A stretch of 64,000 bases of DNA from JBJXHN01 sp046233135 (GTDB lineage: Bacteria; Pseudomonadota; Alphaproteobacteria; Rhodospirillales; Rhodospirillaceae), in the NCBI GenBank assembly GCA_046233135.1, contig JBJXHN010000003.1:372001-436000 (forward strand), read 5' to 3'. A program made the position numbers and the translations under genes. This document shows positions 28,296-35,959 of this stretch, in pieces. Positions within the stretch are counted from its first letter, which is position 1, and each line of letters begins with the position of its first letter. The notes beneath the pieces were generated by a model. The model ran no database searches. It saw only the letters and a program-made list of their open reading frames with translations, and had not been told where the DNA came from.

Positions 28296-28946
28296 ATGCC
28301 TGCCCCCACTCAATCCAAGTCCTCCGCCTTCGCCCGCGAGGGCTGGAATGCCCGCTATGCGAAGAAGGAGCTGGTCTGGTCGTCCACCCCCAACCGCACT
28401 CTTGAATCCGAACTGGCCGATTTGCCGCCCGGAGAGGCGCTGGATCTTGCCGCTGGCGAAGGCCGCAATGGCATCTGGCTGGCGGAGCGGGGATGGCGGG
28501 TGACCGCCGTGGACTTCGCCGACCAGGGTCTGGCCAAGGCCCGCAAGATCGCCGAGGCCCGGGGCGTGACCGGCCGCATGACCTTCGAAGTGGCCGACCT
28601 GCTGGACTATATCCCGACCCCCGGCCGCTACGATCTGGTGGCGATGATGTACTTCCAGATTCCCCGGGCCAACCTGCCCCCGGTACTGCGCCGGGCGGCG
28701 GAAGCCGTCGCACCGGGCGGAACCTTCTTTCTGGTCGCTCACGATTCAGAAAACCTGGAGCACGGCGTGGGCGGCCCAAAGGATCCGGATGTGCTTTACA
28801 CGGCGGACTTCGTGACCGACGCGCTCGGCGGCATGCTCCATATCGAAACTGCGGCGCGCATCGAGCGCCAGGTCCAGGGCGAGGACGGCGTAAGGATGGC
28901 GCTGGACTGCCTCGTGCGTGGCCGGCGGCAGGGCGCGGACGGGTAG
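28296..28946 (+). CDS. Class I SAM-dependent methyltransferase (TehB/TPMT-like)
   Basis: A 216-residue methyltransferase starting MPAPTQSK with AGAGGAGAG before the ATG. The N-terminal segment REGWNARYAKKELVWSSTPN and motif I ALDLAAGEGRNGIWLAERG are typical of the family around TehB and thiopurine methyltransferases, and VTAVDFADQGLAKAR follows. It ends six bases before the epimerase gene, so the two probably share a transcript. The substrate is unknown; members of this group often methylate small thiol or metalloid compounds. There is no transmembrane segment. Confidence 0.85.
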   Translation: MPAPTQSKSSAFAREGWNARYAKKELVWSSTPNRTLESELADLPPGEALDLAAGEGRNGIWLAERGWRVTAVDFADQGLAKARKIAEARGVTGRMTFEVADLLDYIPTPGRYDLVAMMYFQIPRANLPPVLRRAAEAVAPGGTFFLVAHDSENLEHGVGGPKDPDVLYTADFVTDALGGMLHIETAARIERQVQGEDGVRMALDCLVRGRRQGADG

Positions 28947-28951
28947 ACACC

Positions 28952-29911
28952 ATGCGAGTTCTTCTCACCGGATCGTCGGGCTGGCTGGGCCGCTTTCTTG
29001 CCCCGGCCCTGCGGCATGCCGGCCATCAGGTGACGGGTCTGGACGTGGCACCGGGTCCGCACACCACCGTTGTCGGCTCCGTGGCCGACCGGGCAACCGT
29101 CGCGCGGACCTTCGCAGCCTACGGCATCGAAGCGGTGATCCATGCCGGCGCCTTGCACAAGCCCGACATCGCCCGGTTTCCCGCTCAAGCCTTCGTCGAC
29201 GTCAACGTCACCGGTACCCTGGCCCTGCTGGAGGCAGCGGTGGCGGCAGGGCACGACCGCTTCGTCTTCACCTCCACCACCTCTCTGATGATCAGCCGGG
29301 CCATCCGTGCCGAAACCTCGGAACAGGCCGTGTGGCTTGACGAGCGCTTCGGACCGCTGGAACCCCGCAACATCTATGGCATCACCAAACGCGCCGCCGA
29401 AGATCTCTGCCGCCTGTTCTTCCAGGAGCACGGGCTGTCCGCCATCGTCCTGCGAACCGCCCGCTTTTTCCCCGAGGACGACGACACCCTGACGGAACCC
29501 AGCGGGGAGAACCTGAAAGCCAACGAATTCCTGCACCGCCGCCTGACCGTGGAGGATGCGGCGCGGGCACATGTGTTGGCGCTGGAGCGGGCGCCGGCCC
29601 TCGGCTTCGCCACCTGCATCCTGTCCGCCCCCACGCCCTTTGCGCGGTCGGATGCGGCAGCGTTGCGGACCGACGCGCAGGCCGTCATAACCCGCCTGTT
29701 CCCCGATGCGCCCGCGCTCTACGCCCGGCGGGGCTGGCAGCTGCCCCGAACTCTTTCTCGGGTCTACGACTCTCGCCTCTCCCAGGTGGCGTTGGGGCTG
29801 ACCTATGAAACGACCTTCGCCGACGTGCTCGCAGCGCTGCGGCAGGACATCCCCCTGCCCTTTGCCCACGACCCGACGTTCGTATCGCCGGTCACCGGTC
29901 GCCAGGTCTGA
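28952..29911 (+). CDS. NAD(P)-dependent sugar epimerase/dehydratase-like SDR
   Basis: A 319-residue extended short-chain dehydrogenase. The nucleotide-binding GSSGWLG loop is at residues 7-13, and the catalytic YGITK has Tyr142 and Lys146. VFTSTTSLM supplies the Ser/Thr of the triad. It probably acts on a nucleotide-linked sugar, but no subgroup can be named. Start ATG 28952 lies six bases after the methyltransferase stop, which fits an operon. It ends 40 bp from the convergent RidA-family gene. Confidence 0.85.
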   Translation: MRVLLTGSSGWLGRFLAPALRHAGHQVTGLDVAPGPHTTVVGSVADRATVARTFAAYGIEAVIHAGALHKPDIARFPAQAFVDVNVTGTLALLEAAVAAGHDRFVFTSTTSLMISRAIRAETSEQAVWLDERFGPLEPRNIYGITKRAAEDLCRLFFQEHGLSAIVLRTARFFPEDDDTLTEPSGENLKANEFLHRRLTVEDAARAHVLALERAPALGFATCILSAPTPFARSDAAALRTDAQAVITRLFPDAPALYARRGWQLPRTLSRVYDSRLSQVALGLTYETTFADVLAALRQDIPLPFAHDPTFVSPVTGRQV

Positions 29912-29951
29912 GCCGGGCCGACCGGGGTGCCCAACGGCGTTTCCAGGCCTT

Positions 29952-30350
29952 TTATTCTGCGACCGGCAGGCGCGCGATCACCTTGATCTCGAAATCGAAC
30001 CCGGCGAGCCAGGTCACCCCGACCGCCGTCCAGTTGGGATAGGGCGGGGCCGGAAAAACCTGGTTCTTGACGGCCAGGACATCGCCGAACTGAGCTTCGG
30101 GATCCGTATGGAAGGTGGTCACGTCCACGATATCCTCCAAACCGCATCCGGCTGCCCCCAGCACCGCCTTCAGGTTCTCGAAAGCCAATTCCACCTGCGC
30201 CCGGAATTCAGGCTCCGGCGAGCCGTCGGTCCGGCTGCCCACCTGGCCGGATACAAACAGAAGGTCCCCCGAGCGGATCGCCGCCGAATAGCCGTGCACC
30301 TCGTACAGAGCATGCCGGCCTGGCGGGAAAACGGTCTCACGAAGCGTCAT
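29952..30350 (-). CDS. RidA/YjgF/Rid-family protein
   Basis: A 132-residue trimer-forming RidA-like protein. LLFVSGQVGSRTDG, LAFENLKAVLGAAGCGLEDIVDVTTFHTD and the C-terminal PNWTAVGVTWLAGFDFEIKVIARL are family motifs. In the RidA group an Arg near the end binds the substrate carboxylate; here the context around VIARLP may differ. The enzyme class deaminates reactive imines. It is divergent from a TetR regulator and shares an operator region with it. Start taken at ATG 30350 (MTLRETVF). Confidence 0.88.
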   Translation of the reverse strand: MTLRETVFPPGRHALYEVHGYSAAIRSGDLLFVSGQVGSRTDGSPEPEFRAQVELAFENLKAVLGAAGCGLEDIVDVTTFHTDPEAQFGDVLAVKNQVFPAPPYPNWTAVGVTWLAGFDFEIKVIARLPVAE

Positions 30351-30423
30351 ATCCACAGTCCTTTCTGTCGTGCTGCTTGCTGGGCGGCGCCATTTCAGAT
30401 ACGCCATGCATGTGAATAAGCCG

Positions 30424-30466
30424 GACATACGAACCGTATGTCAAGTTAATATACGTACCGTATGTG
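30424..30466. promoter_or_regulatory. Twin palindromic operators between RidA-family and tetR genes
   Basis: Site 1 is a 19-bp palindrome with three central bases, GACATACGAACCGTATGTC (30424-30442). Site 2 shares the core ATACGTACCGTAT (30451-30463). The centres are 24 bp apart, just over two helical turns. Each half-site is ATACG. This is what a TetR-family dimer pair would bind to control both divergent genes. Confidence 0.8.
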
Positions 30467-30497
30467 AAAATCGTGCGAGCGGAAAACTGGAGGCCCC

Positions 30498-31088
30498 ATG
30501 GCGAAACGACGCCAGGAGAAGATGGAAGAGACCCGGGAGAAGCTGATCGGCGCGGCGCGGCGGGCCTTTGCCGAGCACGGATATGCCGCAGCATCGATGG
30601 ACGAGTTGACGGCCGAGGTGGGGCTGACGCGGGGGGCGCTGTATCACAACTTCGGAGACAAGCGGGGTCTGCTGGCGGCGGTGGTTCACCGCGTCGATAG
30701 TGAGATGGCCGCCCGCGCCCGCGAGTCCGCGGCCGCCATGGGCGCGGACAACGCGTGGGATGCCCTGCTGGCGGAAGGCGCGGCGTATATCGAGATGGCG
30801 CTCGATCCGGAGATTCAGCGGATCGTGTTGCTGGACGGTCCGGCGATGCTGGGAGATCCGTCGCGCTGGCCCAGCCAGGACGGATGCCTGCGATCCACCA
30901 CCGCAGCGGTAGAGCGGCTGATTGCAGCGGGCGTATTGAAGCCGGTGGACCCGGAGGCGGCGGCCCGCCTGCTGAATGGAGCGGCCCTCAACGCCGCCCT
31001 TTGGATCGCGGCAAGCGAAGATCCGCAAGCCGTCCTGCCCAAAGCCGTGGATGCCTTTCGCGCCTTGGCCTCTGGAATGCTGGCATAA
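30498..31088 (+). CDS. TetR/AcrR-family transcriptional regulator
   Basis: A 196-residue regulator. The helix-turn-helix is REKLIGAARRAFAEHGY then TAEVGLTRGALYHNFGDKRGLLAAVV (about residues 12-60), followed by an all-helical ligand-binding domain of normal length. It is divergent from the RidA-family gene, and the two palindromes lie in the gap before it. It therefore probably represses itself and that gene, responding to an unknown small molecule. The start ATG 30498 lies 32 bp after the second operator. Confidence 0.92.
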   Translation: MAKRRQEKMEETREKLIGAARRAFAEHGYAAASMDELTAEVGLTRGALYHNFGDKRGLLAAVVHRVDSEMAARARESAAAMGADNAWDALLAEGAAYIEMALDPEIQRIVLLDGPAMLGDPSRWPSQDGCLRSTTAAVERLIAAGVLKPVDPEAAARLLNGAALNAALWIAASEDPQAVLPKAVDAFRALASGMLA

Positions 31089-31130
31089 CGGGGCCTTCCC
31101 GTTTTGGCTCCGGGTAGAGGGATCTGCCGG

Positions 31131-31787
31131 TCACCTCTGCGGCGCGAGCCTGAACAGGGCCAGGAAGTCCTCGGCGGCTGCGGTATCGCCTTCTGCATCG
31201 ACGACACCCCGGGAGACCAGTGCCGGCAGCGGAACCGTGCCATAGACCGCCACAGCCAGCGCGTTTCCACTCCCCCGAAGCACAAAGGGGGCATCGGGCC
31301 TGACGACCGCGGTGGTTTGCAGGCGTCCTTCGGTCAACCGCATCTCGAATGCCTCGCTTCCACAGTCGAATCCGGCCAAAGCCTCTCTCCCGCCGGCAAG
31401 GCCGGTGACCAGATTGACCCCCATCGAAATCATCAAGGCCGAGGGGCTGATAAAGCGCGACGGATCGTGGCCCGGCACGGTCAAAGCCCAGCGACACAGC
31501 GCTTCGAGAACCGGCAGCAGGCCCCGTCCGGCCTCTGTCAGGGCATAGATACCAAGCCGTTCGTCATGGTCGACCACCCCCGCCTGCACGAGTTGGCCAA
31601 GGCGTCCGGTCAGCACACTTGCCGTGACGCCCGGCAAACCGGCCCGAATCATCTGGAAGCGTTTGGGAGCGAACATCAATTCGCGCACCACCAGAAGCGC
31701 CCATCGGTCGCCGATCAGGTTCAGCGCATGCGCCGCGAGGCAGCCTTCGTCATAGCGGATGCGAGGGTCTTTGGTCTGCTTAATCAT
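31131..31787 (-). CDS. HxlR-family winged-helix transcriptional regulator
   Basis: A 218-residue regulator. Residues 15-100 form the HxlR winged helix, with the family Cys in EGCLAAHALNLIGDRWALLVVRELMF. About 110 further residues follow, a C-terminal extension with a sterol-carrier-like pattern that some HxlR proteins have. It is divergent from the DUF1428 gene with 98 bp between, and TTTTCATA direct repeats lie there. The Cys suggests a thiol-based sensing mechanism, as in other HxlR/DUF24 members; the inducer is unknown. Confidence 0.88.
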   Translation of the reverse strand: MIKQTKDPRIRYDEGCLAAHALNLIGDRWALLVVRELMFAPKRFQMIRAGLPGVTASVLTGRLGQLVQAGVVDHDERLGIYALTEAGRGLLPVLEALCRWALTVPGHDPSRFISPSALMISMGVNLVTGLAGGREALAGFDCGSEAFEMRLTEGRLQTTAVVRPDAPFVLRGSGNALAVAVYGTVPLPALVSRGVVDAEGDTAAAEDFLALFRLAPQR

Positions 31788-31788
31788 A

Positions 31789-31816
31789 TTTTCATATCAT
31801 CAGTTGTTTTTTCATA
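31789..31816. promoter_or_regulatory. TTTTCATA direct repeats 20 bp apart
   Basis: TTTTCATAT at 31789 and TTTTCATAC at 31809 start exactly 20 bp apart, i.e. on the same face of the helix, just upstream of the HxlR-family gene and before the divergent DUF1428 gene. Likely a binding site for that regulator. Confidence 0.5.
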
Positions 31817-31885
31817 CTGTATCTGACAGCCTGGAACGGCAAGCAGAAATCGCCGACCTGAATATCAACCGAACGGGTGGTTCAC

Positions 31886-32611
31886 ATGACCTATTTCACA
31901 GGCGCGGTGGTGGCAGTACCGACCGCCAGAAAAGCCGAATTCATAGCCCATATCGCGGCCATCTGGCCGCTGTTCAGATCCTATGGCGCCACCCGTCTGG
32001 TGGACACCTGGGGGGTGGATGTGCCGAGAGGAAAAGTCACCGACTTCTACGGCGCGGTGGATGCCAGAGAGGACGAATCGATCGCGTTCTCCCGGATCGA
32101 ATGGCCTGACAAGGCGACGGCGGAAGCCGCCTGGCAAAAGATGCAGGATGATCCGGCGATGAAGACGCTGCCCGCAATGCCTTTCGACGGCAGACGCATG
32201 ATTTTCGGTGGCTTCACGCCGGTCTACGAGGCCGGAACGCGGGACGGAGCAGGGTATTACCAGGGTTTCGTACTGGCTGCGCCTGAGAAGAACAAGGCTG
32301 CTTACGCCGAGATGGCCGATCAGGGCTGGGCGCTGTTCGAGAAGGGCGGCGCCATCGGCATGGTAGAGGGATGGGGGACAGACGTTCCCCACGGCCAAGT
32401 CACGGACTTCTACCGGGCGACCAAGGCCGAGGCGGGGGAAGCGCCTCTCTTCAGCTGGATTGCCTGGCCCGACCGCGCCACCTGCGACGCTGCGGCAAAG
32501 GCGATGGAAGCCGAAATGGCAGACATGGATATGTCCCGGATGCCGTTCGACGGGATGCGGATGATGTGGGCGGGATTCGAGCCGCTGTTCGACTCTGCAA
32601 CGACGGAATGA
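31886..32611 (+). CDS. Tandem DUF1428 protein
   Basis: A 241-residue protein made of two DUF1428 units of about 120 residues each, internally repeated. The first unit includes WGVDVPRGKVTDFYGAV and MPFDGRRMIFGGF; the second WGTDVPHGQVTDFYRAT and MPFDGMRMMWAGF. Single-unit relatives form ferredoxin-like/dimeric alpha-beta barrel folds, so this fusion would be an obligate pseudo-dimer. Function is unknown. Its divergence from an HxlR regulator suggests stress or xenobiotic-induced expression. ATG 31886 was chosen; a GTG at 31877 is possible. Confidence 0.85.
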   Translation: MTYFTGAVVAVPTARKAEFIAHIAAIWPLFRSYGATRLVDTWGVDVPRGKVTDFYGAVDAREDESIAFSRIEWPDKATAEAAWQKMQDDPAMKTLPAMPFDGRRMIFGGFTPVYEAGTRDGAGYYQGFVLAAPEKNKAAYAEMADQGWALFEKGGAIGMVEGWGTDVPHGQVTDFYRATKAEAGEAPLFSWIAWPDRATCDAAAKAMEAEMADMDMSRMPFDGMRMMWAGFEPLFDSATTE

Positions 32612-32964
32612 CCGGCCTTGACAAGGCGCAAAGCGACAGCCCTCCGGGCGAGGGGGAAGCTTGCCTTCGCCGGACCGCTTGCCGTGGGGCACCAAGAACA
32701 CGGGCTGGCCGAAGCCGACGAAACGGAAAACTACACCTACGCTATAGCCTTCCAAATTAGGCACGAGCAAATGGCGCCTATGGGGTCGGAAACAGACTGG
32801 CAGCTTTCTGGAAAGAGATCGACAAAGCGGACTTCTCCAGAGAGTCTCATAGGTAAAAAAAAATCGAAAATAGACGTGGGCGGTATACTGCAAAACAGGA
32901 TACCGCCATTCACGAATCCTGATGTCTAGTGCGCCGCGATACAGGGCATACGGCTTTTTTCCGG
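32612..32964. other. 353-bp intergenic region, no gene recognised
   Basis: No coding sequence is supported on either strand. It holds an A-tract and a hairpin (32879-32907) near the right end, and lies at the left side of the FloR-like patch. The left 240 bp contain nothing I recognise. Confidence 0.4.
32852..32907 (-). terminator. Hairpin with distal T-tract downstream of the FloR-like gene
   Basis: The stem GGCGGTAT / ATACCGCC with an inner CTG/CAG pair is at 32879-32907. A run of nine T (minus strand) lies 16 bases beyond the base of the stem. It shares the GGCGGTAT(C) stem with the 23309-23333 terminator. It probably ends the FloR-like transcript, although the spacing to the T-tract is long. 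Confidence 0.5.
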
Positions 32965-34179
32965 TCAGATTATTGGCGACCTGTCGACGGCAGACTCACG
33001 GGACCGGAGGAGCGCCTGCCCGAACGACACCAGCACCGCCATCATTGTTGAGTAACAGATCACGGGCCACGCTGTGTCTCCGTTTAGCAGCGTCACCGCA
33101 AATGTCCCGGCGATGCTGACTATCAGACTTTGGATGCAGAAGTAGAATGCAACCGCCGATCCGGCAATGTCGTCGAACTGCGCCAAAGCGCCGTTGGCGG
33201 TAACAGACACTGTGAAGACTATCCCGACCGCCATAACCCACATCGGTACGATAAAGCTGAGGAGCGACGGCGATCCGAAGAGTTCGCCGATTCCCAGCAA
33301 GACTGCGCCGCAAACGAGCAGGGCCATTCCGCGCGCCACACATCCCGCGACACCCCATCTGCCGACAAAGGACTTCGCAAATCGGGTTATCACGATCATG
33401 ACAAGCGCGACGGTTGCGAAAGCAAAGCTGAATCCGATCTCGGAATAGCCAGCTTGACCAATGAGCACGCGGGGAGCGGTCGAGAAGAACACGAAAAAGG
33501 TGCCCATGCCGGCGCTAAAGCCAACCGTATAGACCCAAAAGGCCAGGCTCGCGAAAACCGGCAAAACGGATCGGCGCGTCCTCGCTTGAGCCGGAGGACG
33601 TGTTTCGCGCCACCTGAACCCGGCATTCAGCAGTGCAAGCAATGCCAGTGCAGACAGTGTGATGAATATCGCCCGCCACCCCCAGAACTCACCGATCAAA
33701 GCTCCGGCGATAGGGCCGAGCGCAGGCACGAACGCAAGCAGAGAACTAAAAAGGCCGTAGATGACAACACCTTCGGGACGAGTGGCATAAACGTCGCGAA
33801 CCGTCGCGAAGGTCGCCACCAGCATGGCCGACGCGCCAACTGCTTGAAGCAGGCGGAAAGCGACAAAGGGTAATGCAGTAGAAGACCCAGCTTCTCCCAA
33901 AGAGGCAATGACGAAAGCCGTTGCGCCCGCAAGCAGGATTGGCCGTCGCCCGATGCGATCTGAGAGCGGGCCAAAGATTACCTGACCCACCCCGAGCATC
34001 ACCATGTAGAGGCTCAAGGTGAGTTGGATCATGGAGGGCGTCGTGTTGAGGATTTCAGGCATCGCTGGAACGACGGGGAGGTAAATATCCATCGCCAATG
34101 AAGTGAGAATGTCGAACGGAGCCATCAGCAGCAGGGCTGTCGGCAGCGTATAAGCCCACGCGGGACGTGTGGTTGTCAT
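32965..34179 (-). CDS. floR: FloR-like phenicol (chloramphenicol/florfenicol) exporter, MFS
   Basis: A 404-residue major-facilitator transporter with 12 predicted membrane helices, the exact length of FloR. The N terminus MTTTRPAWAYTLP, APFDILTSLAMDIYLPVVPAMP, the motif-A loop GPLSDRIGRRPILLAGATAF, FATVRDVYATRPEGVVIYGL and FSAGMGTFFVFFSTAP agree with FloR as I recall it over almost the whole chain, more closely than with CmlA. FloR exports phenicols from the cytoplasm by proton antiport; that specificity is a family inference here. Base composition is lower in GC than most neighbours, and IS110 and recombinase debris lie directly upstream. A FloR homologue in this setting suggests transfer, in either direction. 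The start is ATG 34179. Confidence 0.88.
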   Translation of the reverse strand: MTTTRPAWAYTLPTALLLMAPFDILTSLAMDIYLPVVPAMPEILNTTPSMIQLTLSLYMVMLGVGQVIFGPLSDRIGRRPILLAGATAFVIASLGEAGSSTALPFVAFRLLQAVGASAMLVATFATVRDVYATRPEGVVIYGLFSSLLAFVPALGPIAGALIGEFWGWRAIFITLSALALLALLNAGFRWRETRPPAQARTRRSVLPVFASLAFWVYTVGFSAGMGTFFVFFSTAPRVLIGQAGYSEIGFSFAFATVALVMIVITRFAKSFVGRWGVAGCVARGMALLVCGAVLLGIGELFGSPSLLSFIVPMWVMAVGIVFTVSVTANGALAQFDDIAGSAVAFYFCIQSLIVSIAGTFAVTLLNGDTAWPVICYSTMMAVLVSFGQALLRSRESAVDRSPII

Positions 34180-34257
34180 GATAAATCAACCGCTCGATTA
34201 AGGAATACCGGGCGGCGTCTGCTCGTCAGCAATCAGATGGAATTGGTCCTGCAGAGC

Positions 34258-34286
34258 GCCGCAACAACAATACGGGTTGTTGCGGC
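34258..34286. repeat. Perfect hairpin in the IS110 5' non-coding region
   Basis: An 11-bp perfect stem, GCCGCAACAAC / GTTGTTGCGGC, with loop AATACGG, 93 bp upstream of the IS110 transposase fragment and 79 bp upstream of the FloR-like start. IS110 elements encode a structured bridge RNA in this position, so it may be part of that RNA; it could equally be a leader structure of the exporter gene. Confidence 0.5.
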
Positions 34287-34378
34287 CTACATGTCTGCTG
34301 ATTTGGTACTTCCCATCCGATGACTCCATGAACTGATGGTGTGGATGCCCCCTTCCGGCGCCTACAAAAGAGGGAGAC

Positions 34379-34470
34379 ATGGCAGAGATCCACATTTTAG
34401 CCATCGACTTGGCGAAACGCAGCTTCCAGGTTTGTGCGACGGCCCAGGGAGGGGGCGTCCACGCCATCCG
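34379..34470 (+). pseudogene. IS110-family transposase, N-terminal fragment
   Basis: The frame begins ATG GCA GAG and reads MAEIHILAIDLAKRSFQVC, the first strand of the IS110 RuvC-like catalytic domain with the first acidic residue in AIDLAK. Similarity stops after about 30 codons, where sequence from a serine recombinase gene takes over in another frame. GGGAG precedes the ATG. Only the 5' end survives. Confidence 0.8.
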
Positions 34471-35120
34471 TTCAAACCTCGGATTTCCCTTTGCGGGGAT
34501 TCGTGCTCTGCGGCGATTGCGGCAAGCCGCTGACCTCGTGCTGGTCCAAAAGCAAGACCGGAACCAAGCACCCGTATTACATGTGCGACAACAAGACTTG
34601 CGGCAGCTATTACAAATCCATCCGCCCCGCCGATCTGGCAAACCGTTTTACGGACCTGATCGCCACCGTCCAGCCCTCGGAAACGATGCTGGCCATTGCC
34701 ACGAACATGTTCCGCCGCGCATGGGATCACCATGCGGAGCGCCTGAAAGAGGCCCGCGCCTCCCTGCGCCGCCGCATGACGGAAATCTAGAAACAGACCG
34801 CCGCGCCGATCGACCGCCTCATGTAGAGGACCAACAGCACCGTCATTGCCCGCTACGAACAGCGCATTGACGAACTGGAGCGCGAACGCCTTGTGGTCAC
34901 CGAAAAGCTAGAGAAAAAAGACCCCATGCGCCAGCGCTTCGAGGAAGCTTTTAAACTCACCCTCGAGTTTCTCTCAGATCCTTGTGATATCTGGAAAAAC
35001 CGCCCCCTCGAACGGCGGCATGCGGTCCTGAAACTGACCTTCGATACACACCTTGCCTACAGCCGCGAAGATGTGTTTTTTAAACCCCGAAACTTCGTTG
35101 ATATTCAAGATGTTATCTAA
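34465..35120 (+). pseudogene. Serine site-specific recombinase, decayed C-terminal half
   Basis: In one frame the sequence reads DFPLRGFVLCGDCGKPLTS and then PYYMCDNKTC, the zinc beta-ribbon of large serine recombinases, followed by the coiled-coil region TVIARYEQRIDELERERLV and a C-terminal tail to a natural stop. The N-terminal resolvase domain is missing, replaced by the IS110 fragment. Two in-frame TAG codons (34788-34790 and 34824-34826) interrupt the chain at positions that look like former Glu codons, so this is a nonfunctional gene. It lies directly beside the 3' end of tRNA-Ser. Confidence 0.85.
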
Positions 35121-35142
35121 AAACGACCACCCCAGAAGGGTT

Positions 35143-35235
35143 TGGCGGAGCGGGAGGGATTCGAACCCTCGGTGCGGGTTATCCCCGCACGACGGTTTAG
35201 CAAACCGTTGGTTTCAGCCACTCACCCACCGCTCC
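35143..35235 (-). tRNA. tRNA-Ser(GCT)
   Basis: On the minus strand the sequence starts GGAGCGG and folds into a class II tRNA. The anticodon loop TTTGCTAAA has anticodon GCT, the variable arm is long (GTGCGGGGATAACCCGCAC), the T-loop is GGTTCGAATCC, and the acceptor end is CCGCTCC-G-CCA with CCA encoded. It reads serine codons AGC/AGU. Its 3' end faces the recombinase pseudogene and FloR-like patch. Confidence 0.95.
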
Positions 35236-35351
35236 GCTGTGTCGCGGATGGCTGAGGTCCGCGACGAGAGGGACGCTTCCTATCACCCATCAGCGGCCCT
35301 CGTCAATGCTTTCACGACACCAAATCCACATATCCATCCGAACGGGCGATT

Positions 35352-35897
35352 TTACCCCGCCTTGGAGACCGCCTCGCTGACCACCCCACCCGTCACCCGC
35401 ACCAGTTCGTCCAGGGTCGTGGCGAACACGCAGTGGGGGTGACCCGCCGCCGCATGGATGGTGCCGAACCGCGCCAGGCTGCCGTCAATGGCCAGCGGCA
35501 GCGGGGTCGGATGGCCAACCGGGGCCACGCCGCCAATGGCAAAGCCGGTGGCCGCGCGCACCACATCCGCTTCTGCCCGCCGCACCTTGCCCGTCAGGCC
35601 GAGAATGCCCGCCAGCGCCTTACTGTCACATTGCCGGTCGCCGGCAACCAGGGCCATCACCGGCGTTTCCCCCACCGTGAACACCAGGGACTTCACGATT
35701 GCCCCCAGCGGGCAGCCGATCGAAGCCGCAGCGTCCTGAGCGCTGCGGGCCGTCTCCGCCAAAGCCACCACCTGCGCTGCCGAACCCTTCTCCGCCAGCG
35801 CCTCGATCACCCGACGCACCGACCCGTTCGTCAGAGGTCCCTGCGCCGCGTCCACAGGCGCCTCCGCCGTTACCACCCCATTCCCATCATCAGACAC
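35352..35897 (-). CDS. YbaK/ProX-type aminoacyl-tRNA deacylase domain protein
   Basis: A 181-residue protein with the YbaK/prolyl-tRNA-synthetase-associated fold. Typical motifs are CPLGAIVKSLVFTVG, VMALVAGDRQCDSKALAGILG and GFAIGGVAPVGHP. Such proteins hydrolyse mischarged tRNA (Cys-tRNA(Pro), Ala-tRNA(Pro)) in trans. The first 25 residues are low-complexity and may not be structured. It is followed on the same strand by nothing for 116 bp, then the tRNA-Ser gene. Specificity is not assigned. Confidence 0.87.
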   Translation of the reverse strand: MSDDGNGVVTAEAPVDAAQGPLTNGSVRRVIEALAEKGSAAQVVALAETARSAQDAAASIGCPLGAIVKSLVFTVGETPVMALVAGDRQCDSKALAGILGLTGKVRRAEADVVRAATGFAIGGVAPVGHPTPLPLAIDGSLARFGTIHAAAGHPHCVFATTLDELVRVTGGVVSEAVSKAG

Positions 35898-35959
35898 GTG
35901 TCTCGTCCTTCTCCAACCACTCTCGCGCCGCCATCAGCCCTTTCGCCTCTTTCCAACCG

